The notes beneath the pieces were generated by a model. It had not been told where the DNA came from and ran no database searches. It saw only the letters and a program-made list of their open reading frames with translations. The translations under genes were made by a program, and so were the position numbers. Of a stretch of 15,321 nt of DNA, positions 7,175-14,371 are shown one piece after another (position 1 is the stretch's first letter; every line of letters begins with the position of its first letter). The stretch is from an uncultured Eisenbergiella sp. (GTDB lineage Bacteria > Bacillota > Clostridia > Lachnospirales > Lachnospiraceae), in NCBI GenBank assembly GCA_947626725.1, contig CANQTI010000023.1:1-15321 (forward strand), in the 5' to 3' direction.

Positions 7175-7675
7175 ATGTTTCATATTGTACTGCACCAGCC
7201 GGAAATTCCGCAGAACACAGGAAATATCGGCCGCACCTGTGCGGCGGTAGGTGCCGCGCTGCATTTGATAGAGCCGCTGGGCTTTTCTTTGAGTGAGAAA
7301 CAGCTGAAACGTGCGGGGATGGACTACTGGGAGAAATTGGAAGTATACCGTTATGTGAATTTCGCGGAGTTTCAAGAGAAAAATCCAGGAGCGCGGATTT
7401 GGATGGCCACCACCAAAGCCCATACGGTTTACTCGGATGTATCTTTCGGGCCGGATGATTACATCATGTTTGGGAAGGAGAGCGCAGGCATTCCGGAGGA
7501 GATCCTGGTGGAGCATGAAGCAAGCTGTATCCGGATCCCCATGCTGGATCAGATCCGTTCTCTCAATCTTTCCAATGCCGTGGCTGTCGTGCTCTACGAA
7601 GCGATGCGGCAAAACGGATTTCCGGGACTTGGCAAAAGCGGGGAATTGCACCGGCTGCAATGGAGAGAAAGATAA
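7175..7675 (+). CDS. trmL: tRNA (cytidine(34)-2'-O)-methyltransferase TrmL
   Basis: This SPOUT-class enzyme uses S-adenosylmethionine to methylate the 2'-OH of the wobble base 34 in certain leucine tRNAs. It has 166 residues, near the 157 of E. coli TrmL. The N-terminal motif PEIPQNTGNIGRTC (9-22), the knot motif IMFGKESAGIPEEI (97-110) and the C-terminal IPMLDQIRSLNLSNAVAVVL (121-140) match the three SPOUT motifs that form the trefoil knot and the SAM pocket. GGAGAG at 7161-7166, 8 nt before ATG 7175, sets the start. No separate promoter is evident between the hairpin and the gene. It runs convergently toward the histidine kinase gene. Confidence 0.94.
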   Translation: MFHIVLHQPEIPQNTGNIGRTCAAVGAALHLIEPLGFSLSEKQLKRAGMDYWEKLEVYRYVNFAEFQEKNPGARIWMATTKAHTVYSDVSFGPDDYIMFGKESAGIPEEILVEHEASCIRIPMLDQIRSLNLSNAVAVVLYEAMRQNGFPGLGKSGELHRLQWRER

Positions 7676-7741
7676 GAAAGCGGTGGTTTGTCCGTCCTGC
7701 TTCGAAGGCCAGATCGTTGAAGGATAGACAGGAAGAGGCGT

Positions 7742-7770
7742 AAAAAAGTGATCCCCAAAGAGGGATCACT
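7742..7770 (-). terminator. Rho-independent terminator of the mutS2/two-component operon
   Basis: On the minus strand a perfect 9-bp stem, AGTGATCCC (7770-7762) and GGGATCACT (7755-7747), with a 6-nt loop, runs directly into T6 (7747-7742). The kinase stop codon (7768-7766) lies inside the 5' arm. Read in the plus direction, the hairpin is preceded by A6 but lacks a good T-tract, so it would be weak for trmL. Confidence 0.88.
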
Positions 7771-9187
7771 CTGTCTGCGTTTCGTCGACGGGAAGGGAGA
7801 AGATAAATTCACTTCCCGCGCCTTCCGTACTGATGACATTGATATTTTCGTTATGGGCGCGGATGATTTCCCGTGTGATGGACAGCCCCAGGCCGGTACC
7901 CTTCTTATCTTTGCCTCTGGAAAGATCCGTTTTGTAAAAACGGTCGAAAATAAGCTTCTGGCTTTCCTTCGGGATGCCAATACCGCTGTCCTTAACGGAG
8001 ATAAATACTTTGCCGTGTTTTTCGGAGGTTTCAATGCGGATGGCGGAGTCATTGTAGGAGAATTTGATGGCGTTGTCGAGCAGGTTATAAAGGACCTGTT
8101 CGATTTTGCTTTTATCCGCAATGACGGGGAGAGTTTCCCCTGTCAGCTCCAGTTCGATGCGGATACGCCTGGGACGGCAGGTGCCCTCGAAGGAGGCTGC
8201 GGTGGAACGGACCACTCCGTTGATGTCGAAGGAGGTTTTTTCCAATACCATGCCTTTCATGTTCAGGTTGTTCAAAGTCAGCAGGCTGTTGGTGAGCTTG
8301 ATCAGCCGGTCGGTCTCGTTCAGGACGATGCCCAGGTATTTTTCGTGCAGCTCAGGGGGAATCGTGCCGTCCTGCATGGCTTCCAGATACCCTTTGATGG
8401 AGGTCAGGGGAGAACGGAAGTCATGGGAGACGTTGGCAATGAATTTTTTCTGATTGTCTTCGCCGCGGGCGATTTCGCTGGCCATCAGGGACAGGGATGC
8501 GGCCAGATAACCCATTTCATCTTCGCTGTCCACTTGAAATTCGTAGTGCAGATTCCCAGCGGCGTACTGTTCCGTGGCCGTGGTGATCTTGCGCAGCGGC
8601 ACATAGACCATTTCCGTGAAAAAGATCAGGATAATCAGCGAAAGAAGGAAGAAGATCATCAGCATGATGTAGGAAATGGACAGCAGACTTTCGCCGGAGG
8701 CCCGGATGGAAGACATGGCCGTGTGGATGACCACATAGCCGCGCACCCGAAAATTAGAGGCAATAGGCGCGAAAACGCTGAGCATTTCTTCCGTGAAGCA
8801 GTCAAAAAAATTGCCGGTGGTATAGAAAGAGCCGGCCGTGACGGTGGAATCAAAGCCCTCCACCATGGCCTCGTGTTCCACGTCCAGCGGCATTTCGGTG
8901 GTCATGATGATGCGGCCGGAGGGGTTGATGATCCAGATCCGGGCGTCCAGATAAGTGCTCAGGGCGTCCAGCTGTTCCTTGACTTCTTCCAATGAGGTTT
9001 TATTGTTGTAGAGGTCAGAGGCGCAGGTGTTGGCGATCAATGTGGCTTCTTTATAGAGGGAATCCGCCCGGTCCCGCTTCAGATGCTCCATCGTCATGCT
9101 GGATACAAAGGTCGCCACTACGAGGAACCCGAAAATGCCGAAGATGATATAGGCGAGTATGAACTTGAGATAAAGCGTTTTGTGCAT
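7766..9187 (-). CDS. Membrane sensor histidine kinase (HAMP, HisKA, HATPase)
   Basis: This 473-residue protein has a first membrane helix at about 7-30, an extracellular sensor of about 135 residues, a second helix at about 170-191 (SISYIMLMIFFLLSLIILIF), a HAMP linker to about 245, and the HisKA domain with phospho-acceptor H255 in NVSHDFRSPLTS. The ATPase domain has the N box LLDNAIKFS with N372, G1 KDSGIGIP (399-406), the F box FDRFYKTD and G2 GTGLGLSI (430-437). All catalytic boxes are intact. It should phosphorylate the response regulator encoded 96 bp upstream. The start is ATG 9187, with AAAGGGG 5 nt before it; an in-frame ATG at 9253 has no ribosome binding site. The sensed signal is unknown; the sensor region resembles none I can name. 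Confidence 0.93.
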   Translation of the reverse strand: MHKTLYLKFILAYIIFGIFGFLVVATFVSSMTMEHLKRDRADSLYKEATLIANTCASDLYNNKTSLEEVKEQLDALSTYLDARIWIINPSGRIIMTTEMPLDVEHEAMVEGFDSTVTAGSFYTTGNFFDCFTEEMLSVFAPIASNFRVRGYVVIHTAMSSIRASGESLLSISYIMLMIFFLLSLIILIFFTEMVYVPLRKITTATEQYAAGNLHYEFQVDSEDEMGYLAASLSLMASEIARGEDNQKKFIANVSHDFRSPLTSIKGYLEAMQDGTIPPELHEKYLGIVLNETDRLIKLTNSLLTLNNLNMKGMVLEKTSFDINGVVRSTAASFEGTCRPRRIRIELELTGETLPVIADKSKIEQVLYNLLDNAIKFSYNDSAIRIETSEKHGKVFISVKDSGIGIPKESQKLIFDRFYKTDLSRGKDKKGTGLGLSITREIIRAHNENINVISTEGAGSEFIFSLPVDETQTE

Positions 9188-9283
9188 GCATTCCCCTTTC
9201 GCAGCCGCCCGTGTCTGTTTGAACTCGCATAGGGCTTGTGCCGCAGTACCCACAGCCGCCTGATTCGCAGTCTTTCGTGTTTC

Positions 9284-9982
9284 TCAGCGGACTTCGAATT
9301 TGTATCCGATGCCCCAGATCGTAGCGATTTTCCAGTTGGCATAGTCCTTGATTTTTTCCCGAAGGCGTTTGATATGCACATCCACCGTGCGGGTGTCGCC
9401 GATGTATTCGTAGCCCCAGATCTGATCCAGCAGCTGTTCCCTGGAAAAAACATGGTTAGGTGAGGAGGCCAGGAAATAGAGCAGTTCCAGCTCTTTGGGG
9501 GGCATGTCTACCATGTTGCCCAGATAGAGGACGGAGTAGTTGGTTTTGTTCACGGTCAGTCCGTCATACTCCACGCATTCGACAGAGGGCTTGGAGGGAA
9601 TGGCGGGGGTGGGCTTGTAACGCCGCAGGACCGCTTTGACGCGGGCCACCAGTTCTTTGGAATCAAAGGGTTTTTCCATGTAGTCGTCGGCCCCAAGCTC
9701 CAGTCCAAGTACCTTGTCGAAGATCTCGCCTTTGGCGGACAGCATGATAATGGGCACATTGGAACGGCTCCGCACCTCGCGGCATACCTGGTAGCCGTCG
9801 ATGCCCGGAAGCATCAGATCCAGAAGGATCAGATTGGGCTGAAAGGAGCCGACCGCGTTCAGAGCAGATTCTCCATCGCCCACAATCATCGTGTCAAAGC
9901 ATTCTTTCGTGAGATAGAGGGAGATCAGCTCCGCGATGTTGGCGTCATCATCCACGATCAGGATCTTCTGTTTACTCGCCAT
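9284..9982 (-). CDS. OmpR/PhoB-family response regulator
   Basis: This 232-residue regulator has a receiver domain at 1-120 and a winged-helix DNA-binding domain at about 135-232. The acidic pocket is DDD (11-13), the phospho-acceptor is D55 in LILLDLMLPGIDGY, the switch residue is S82 in MLSA, and K104 in YMEKPF completes the site. The C-terminal domain shows the OmpR signatures REQLLDQIWGYEY (181-193), TRTVDVHIKRLREK (197-210) and TIWGIGYKFE (221-230). A strong AAGGAGGAA lies within the last codons of mutS2, and the gene starts 2 nt after the mutS2 stop, so it is probably translationally coupled to mutS2. Its partner is the histidine kinase just downstream. Target genes cannot be inferred. 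Confidence 0.96.
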   Translation of the reverse strand: MASKQKILIVDDDANIAELISLYLTKECFDTMIVGDGESALNAVGSFQPNLILLDLMLPGIDGYQVCREVRSRSNVPIIMLSAKGEIFDKVLGLELGADDYMEKPFDSKELVARVKAVLRRYKPTPAIPSKPSVECVEYDGLTVNKTNYSVLYLGNMVDMPPKELELLYFLASSPNHVFSREQLLDQIWGYEYIGDTRTVDVHIKRLREKIKDYANWKIATIWGIGYKFEVR

Positions 9983-9984
9983 TT

Positions 9985-12363
9985 TTATTCCTCCTTGAAA
10001 ACTGCAATAGTCACGCCTGCATCACCTTCGCCGTATTCGCCCAGGCGGAAGGATTTGACGTATCTGACCCGCTTCAGATGCTTTTGGACTGCCTGGCGCA
10101 GCGCACCGGTACCCTTGCCGTGCACGATGCGCACGCTTTTCAAATGGGCCAGGTAAGCGTCGTCCAGATATTTGTCAAGCTCGGAAAGGGCCTCGTCTAC
10201 GGTCTTGCCCAGCAGATTGATCTCCGGGGAAACGGAGATGGATTTGGACATCCGCAGTTTCCCCGTGCCGGTGCGGTTCATGTTGGGAGCGGTGACGGTA
10301 GGTTCATCGATGCGCACCAGGTCACTGACGTTGACGGAGGAGCGCAGGATGCCGCATTGGACGAAGAGATTGCCCCTCGCATCCGGCAGGGAACTGACCG
10401 TCCCCTTTAAGCCCATGGAAAGGATGCGCACCGTATCTCCCTTTTTCAGCTGCTCCGGTTTGAGAACGGATCCGGAGGGCGCCTGCTTTCCGACAGAAAG
10501 GCCGGTGTTTTTCTCGTCGATCCTGCCGCGCAGCTGTTCCCTGGTTTTTTCCAGATCCTTCATGGAGGCGCCGGGTCCGGCCTTCTGGAAGACGCGGATG
10601 GTCTCGTCGGCCACATCCTTGGCCTCCTGCAGGATATCTCGGGCCTTTTCGTTGGCCTCCCGGAGAATACGGTCGCGGGTCTGGTCAATTCGCTCATTTT
10701 TCTCCTGCAGCTGTTTTTTTAGCCGTTCGATTTCTTTTTTATGTTCCTCGATCTCCCGCTGTTCCCGCTCAATGGTGACGCGGCGCTGCTCCAGATTGGA
10801 GATCACATCTTCAAAGCTGATATCCTGTTCTGTGATCTGCTGCCTGGCGGCGTCGATGATCTCTTCGGAAAGCCCAAGCTTTTTGGATATGGCGAACGCA
10901 TTGCTCTTGCCGGGGATGCCAACAAGCAGGCGGTAAGTGGGGCGCAGCGTCTCCACATCGAATTCGCAGCAGGCATTCTCCACGAAATCGGTGGAGAGCG
11001 CATAGATCTTCAGCTCGCTGTAGTGTGTGGTCGCCATGGTGCGGATGCCCCGGTCATGCAGAAAGTTCAGGATTGCGATGGCCAGCGCGGCGCCCTCAGT
11101 GGGATCGGTACCGGCGCCCAGCTCGTCAAAGAGACAAAGGGAATTTTCATCCGCGTGCTTCAGGATCGAAACGATGCTGGTCATATGAGAGGAAAAGGTG
11201 CTCAGGCTCTGCTCAATGCTCTGTTCGTCCCCGATGTCCGCGAAGACCTCCGTAAAAACGGAGAGCTGGGAACGGTCGCGGGCCGGAATGTGCAGGCCGG
11301 ACTGTCCCATCAGCGTCAGAAGTCCTACGGTTTTCAGGCAGACGGTTTTGCCGCCGGTGTTGGGGCCGGTGATGATGAGCAGGTCGAAGTCCTCGCCCAG
11401 CGCCACGTCGATGGGAACCACTTTTTTTCTGTCCAGAAGCGGATGCCGGCCCTGCCGGATACGTATAAAATGCTCCGTATTGAACAGGGGACGGCTGCAG
11501 TTTAAGTCCATGGCCAGTCCCGCCTTGGCGAAGACGAAATCCAGCTTTGTCATGATTCGCTGATCCTCTGCCAGTTCCGCGATGTGTTCTCCGGCCTGGC
11601 CGCTGAGAGATGCGAGAATGACCGCGATTTCTTTTTGCTCTTCAATTTCCAGTTCCCGCAGTTGGTTGTTCAGTTCCACTACCGCGGCGGGTTCGATGAA
11701 ATAGGTGGAACCGGTGGCGGACTGGTCGTGGATCATGCCGGGCACCTGATTTTTGTATTCGGATTTCACCGGGATGCAGTAGCGGCCGTCCCGTGTGGTG
11801 ATCACAGCGTCCTGCAGATAGGATCGGGAAGACCCGTTGACCATGTTGTTGAGCTGGGAGTGGATGCGCTCGCCGGTGAGGGTGATGCTGCGCCGGATCC
11901 GTTTCAGGTTGGGGCTGGCATCATCTGCGATTTCCTCCTCGGAGGGGATACAGCGCCGGATTTCTCTCGCCAGAGATGTCAAGGGTTCCAGATTGTTGAA
12001 ATCCTCTGTCAGAGAATCTGTGGGGGAGTCCTCCCGCTCGGCGCTGCCGTAGTTTTTCACCCGTGCGGTATTTTCCAGCAGTCCGGCGATGCGCAGCAGT
12101 TCTTCGACAGACAGTGCACTGCCGATCTCCAGGGAGCGAAGGCTCATGCCCAAAGGCTTATTGCTGCCGAAATTCAGGGAACCCTTTCGGAACATCCGCG
12201 TCAGAGCGTCTGCCGTCTCGGTCTGCGCCTGTTCAATCTCTTCCGGATCGGTCATGGGCGTCAACTCACGGCAGAGCTGCCGGCCGGGGTCAGAGGTGGC
12301 TTTTCCCTCCAGGAGGCGGAGGATTTTATCATATTCCAATACGCGTAAAACCTTTGCGTTCAT
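9985..12363 (-). CDS. mutS2: MutS2 ATPase with Smr domain
   Basis: This 792-residue protein matches Firmicute MutS2 in length and layout. The N-terminal core and clamp occupy about 1-300. The ABC-type ATPase follows: Walker A GPNTGGKT (333-340), STFSSHM signature (389-395), Walker B LCLFDELGAGTDP (409-421) and ATTHYSEL. A long charged coiled coil comes next, then a KOW-like segment (LKKGDTVRILSMGLKGTV) and a C-terminal Smr domain from about 712 with HGKGTG at 748-753. The usual LDxR of Smr reads NLLG here. MutS2 in Bacillus is known to split collided ribosomes; roles in suppressing recombination are reported elsewhere. GGAG lies 8 nt before ATG 12363 and 5 nt before ATG 12366; either is possible. 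An in-frame ATG at 12447 overlaps the promoter and is rejected. It heads the operon with the two-component genes. Confidence 0.95.
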   Translation of the reverse strand: MNAKVLRVLEYDKILRLLEGKATSDPGRQLCRELTPMTDPEEIEQAQTETADALTRMFRKGSLNFGSNKPLGMSLRSLEIGSALSVEELLRIAGLLENTARVKNYGSAEREDSPTDSLTEDFNNLEPLTSLAREIRRCIPSEEEIADDASPNLKRIRRSITLTGERIHSQLNNMVNGSSRSYLQDAVITTRDGRYCIPVKSEYKNQVPGMIHDQSATGSTYFIEPAAVVELNNQLRELEIEEQKEIAVILASLSGQAGEHIAELAEDQRIMTKLDFVFAKAGLAMDLNCSRPLFNTEHFIRIRQGRHPLLDRKKVVPIDVALGEDFDLLIITGPNTGGKTVCLKTVGLLTLMGQSGLHIPARDRSQLSVFTEVFADIGDEQSIEQSLSTFSSHMTSIVSILKHADENSLCLFDELGAGTDPTEGAALAIAILNFLHDRGIRTMATTHYSELKIYALSTDFVENACCEFDVETLRPTYRLLVGIPGKSNAFAISKKLGLSEEIIDAARQQITEQDISFEDVISNLEQRRVTIEREQREIEEHKKEIERLKKQLQEKNERIDQTRDRILREANEKARDILQEAKDVADETIRVFQKAGPGASMKDLEKTREQLRGRIDEKNTGLSVGKQAPSGSVLKPEQLKKGDTVRILSMGLKGTVSSLPDARGNLFVQCGILRSSVNVSDLVRIDEPTVTAPNMNRTGTGKLRMSKSISVSPEINLLGKTVDEALSELDKYLDDAYLAHLKSVRIVHGKGTGALRQAVQKHLKRVRYVKSFRLGEYGEGDAGVTIAVFKEE

Positions 12364-12442
12364 CATGTCTGCTCCATTCTCTGATTTTCGAGGGCTATGT
12401 TCCGCCCGCGGGCTGTGCGGCGGCACATACTTTATCAAATCT

Positions 12443-12451
12443 ATCATACCA
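12443..12451 (-). promoter_or_regulatory. Predicted extended -10 promoter of mutS2
   Basis: On the minus strand TGGTATGAT (12451-12443) is an extended -10 element (TGn followed by TATGAT). The -35 region about 18 bp upstream, CTGTCC, is poor, as is common for extended -10 promoters. The transcript would start near 12436, giving a leader of about 70 nt. Confidence 0.5.
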
Positions 12452-12594
12452 CAATGCGCGGAAAACGGACAGCCCTTTTTTGACGCGGGAGGGGACGCCC
12501 CCCTGGAGACGCCGCATACCCATACAGGCTCAGGCAGCCGCCCGGCGCCGTAAAAAACGAAAGATGCGATTCCGCCCTAAGTTCGCGGTTGGGG

Positions 12595-12623
12595 TTGTGC
12601 GTTTGAAACGGGAGAGGTATAAT
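12595..12623 (+). promoter_or_regulatory. Predicted promoter of the HtrA-like/yhaM operon
   Basis: A perfect TATAAT lies at 12618-12623, with TTGTGC at 12595-12600 exactly 17 bp upstream as a weak -35 box (three of six bases). Transcription would start near 12630, about 53 nt before the ATG at 12683. Confidence 0.55.
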
Positions 12624-12640
12624 GTACGCGTAGGCAATGA

Positions 12641-12668
12641 GCAGTGCGGACGCGAGCGCGCGCACTGC
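12641..12668 (+). promoter_or_regulatory. Leader hairpin next to the HtrA-like ribosome binding site
   Basis: GCAGTGCG (12641-12648) pairs perfectly with CGCACTGC (12661-12668); the loop can add a CGC/GCG pairing (12651-12653 with 12658-12660). The stem ends 5 nt before the GGAGG Shine-Dalgarno site (12674-12678). It has no T-tract, so a role in translation or mRNA stability is more likely than termination. Confidence 0.45.
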
Positions 12669-12682
12669 GGGGCGGAGGAAAT

Positions 12683-14371
12683 ATGGAAGAAAATCAGTCT
12701 AATCAGGATATAGAATTTATAAAAGAAAAGGTGAAGGAGCGTCCTTTGAACAAAAAGAAGCTGATCAAGCGGACGCTGTTGACCGCCAGCATGGCTGTAA
12801 TTTTTGGCTTGATTGCGTGTCTGACCTTTTTGGTGCTGGAACCAGTTTTCACCAATCTGCTCTATCCGGAGGAGGAACCGGAGCCGGTGCAGCTGCGAGA
12901 AGAGGATATTGAGGATGAAATGCTTCCGGAGGATATGATTCTGACAGAGGCCGCAGACGGAGCTGGGACGGAAAGTGTGCAGTCGGGGACAGCAGGTGCA
13001 GAAAGTGACCGGAGAGATGCGGCGCAGGGGCCGGGACAGCAGGAAGAACAGGGGCCGGATGCGGCGCAGAGCGAAACGAAAGGAGACGGAACAGAGAACG
13101 AAGAGGGACCCGGGAGGAAGGAAACGGAAGACCAGGACGGGGCAGATGGCATGGGCGGAGCCGGAAATACAGATGCCACAGACGGCCCGGGCGGATCTGG
13201 GAGCGCGGTAAGTGCAGATGGGCCTGAAAATGCTGGAAACGCAGAAGATGCGGCTGGAGGCCCCGGCGGTGCAATGAGCGCGGACGGTACGGGCAGCATG
13301 GGAAGCGTCGGAACCGGTACATCTGGCGATGGAATCGGAGGGACCGGGACGGGAACATTGTCCGGCGGGCAGGAGACGGTGGAAAAGGTGGAGCTGGAGA
13401 TGTCAGATTACCAAAGGCTCTATCGTCTGATGTACGCATTGGTGCAGCGCAATAACCAGTCAATGGTGACGGTGACCGGCGTGGTGACCGATATGGACTG
13501 GTTTGATAATATTTATGAAAACCAAGGACAGGCGTCCGGTTTGATCGTGGCAGACAACGGGATCGAGCTTTTGATCCTGACGGATAATACGGTGGTGGAA
13601 GAGGCAGAAAGCCTTCTGGTCACGTTCCAGGATGATGTGCAGACCAGTGCGCAGATCAAAGGACAGGATGCGCAGACAGGGCTTGCTATCATCAGCGTCG
13701 TGTTGGAGGAGATCCCGGAGGAAACCAGGGAAAACCTGACGATGGCTGTGCTGGGCAGTTCCGGCAGCAGTCTGCTCGCTACGCCGGTGATCGCGGTAGG
13801 ACGGCCTTTAGGATCGGCAGCCTCTCTCATTTACGGCATGGTGACCTCTTCAGATTCCAGGGCCAGCTTTGTGGATCACAACGTGCGTCTTTTGACCACG
13901 GATATGATGGGGACCGAAAACTCCAGCGGCGTTCTGATCAATCTTTCCGGACAGGTGATCGGCATTCTGCGGCCCATGAGCCTGCGCCGGGAAAATGAGG
14001 CGGAACTTCTCACCGCCTATGGGGTAGCGGACTTGTGGCTTTTGATCGAAAAAATGTCCAACGGCGCGGTGGTGCCGCGCATGGGTGTGACGGGAAGCGA
14101 TGTGCCGGTGGAGATTCATACAGAAATGGGCGTGCCGCTGGGCGCTTATGTGACGAACATCCAGATGGATTCTCCTGCCATGAAGGCGGGGATCCAAAGC
14201 GGTGATGTGATCGTGGGGCTGAATGGGACAGAGCTCCGTTCCTTTTCGGAATATCAGGAAACATTGATGAACCTAGAACCAGGTATGAGCGTGCCCGTTA
14301 CGGTGATGCGCCAGGGTGCGGAGGAATATCAGGAAATGACGGTGGACGTCATATTGGAGGAAGCGAAATGA
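12683..14371 (+). CDS. Membrane-anchored HtrA-like PDZ protein, probably a pseudo-protease
   Basis: The 562 residues comprise a charged cytoplasmic start (1-30), one membrane helix (about 31-56), an acidic then Gly/Asp/Ser/Thr-rich linker (about 62-230), a trypsin-like domain (about 245-460) and a PDZ domain (about 466-562; GAYVTNIQMDSPAMKAGIQS and GDVIVGLNG). The HtrA/DegP architecture is clear, but the catalytic triad is not kept. Where HtrA has TNNHVV, this has TDNTVV (T303 for His). Where HtrA has DLAVL, this has GLAII (G333 for Asp). Around the serine, GNSGGPL becomes ENSSGVL (S414 kept). Proteolysis is therefore unlikely, and a binding or scaffold role outside the membrane is more probable. 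GGAGG at 12674-12678 sets the start. It overlaps the next gene by 4 bp. Confidence 0.85.
   Translation: MEENQSNQDIEFIKEKVKERPLNKKKLIKRTLLTASMAVIFGLIACLTFLVLEPVFTNLLYPEEEPEPVQLREEDIEDEMLPEDMILTEAADGAGTESVQSGTAGAESDRRDAAQGPGQQEEQGPDAAQSETKGDGTENEEGPGRKETEDQDGADGMGGAGNTDATDGPGGSGSAVSADGPENAGNAEDAAGGPGGAMSADGTGSMGSVGTGTSGDGIGGTGTGTLSGGQETVEKVELEMSDYQRLYRLMYALVQRNNQSMVTVTGVVTDMDWFDNIYENQGQASGLIVADNGIELLILTDNTVVEEAESLLVTFQDDVQTSAQIKGQDAQTGLAIISVVLEEIPEETRENLTMAVLGSSGSSLLATPVIAVGRPLGSAASLIYGMVTSSDSRASFVDHNVRLLTTDMMGTENSSGVLINLSGQVIGILRPMSLRRENEAELLTAYGVADLWLLIEKMSNGAVVPRMGVTGSDVPVEIHTEMGVPLGAYVTNIQMDSPAMKAGIQSGDVIVGLNGTELRSFSEYQETLMNLEPGMSVPVTVMRQGAEEYQEMTVDVILEEAK

Larger units (their letters stand above)
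12367..12682. promoter_or_regulatory. Divergent intergenic region between mutS2 and the HtrA-like gene
   Basis: This roughly 316-bp region carries the mutS2 promoter (near 12443-12451), the predicted promoter of the HtrA-like gene (12595-12623) and a leader hairpin (12641-12668). Between about 12475 and 12590 the sequence is GC-rich and I see no gene or clear operator. No binding site for the linked response regulator could be recognised. Confidence 0.55.

Noticed and set aside
7748..8995. Plus-strand open frame (415 residues) opposite the histidine kinase
   Set aside because: The minus strand carries intact HAMP, HisKA and ATPase boxes; the plus frame is the antisense shadow.
9188..9253. 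Upstream ATG at 9253 as the kinase start (22 extra residues)
   Set aside because: No ribosome binding site precedes it and the extra residues do not look like a kinase start; ATG 9187 has AAAGGGG at correct spacing and begins directly before the first membrane helix.
12603..12608. TTGAAA as the -35 box of the HtrA-like promoter
   Set aside because: It lies only 9 bp from the TATAAT, far too close; TTGTGC at 17 bp is the workable partner.
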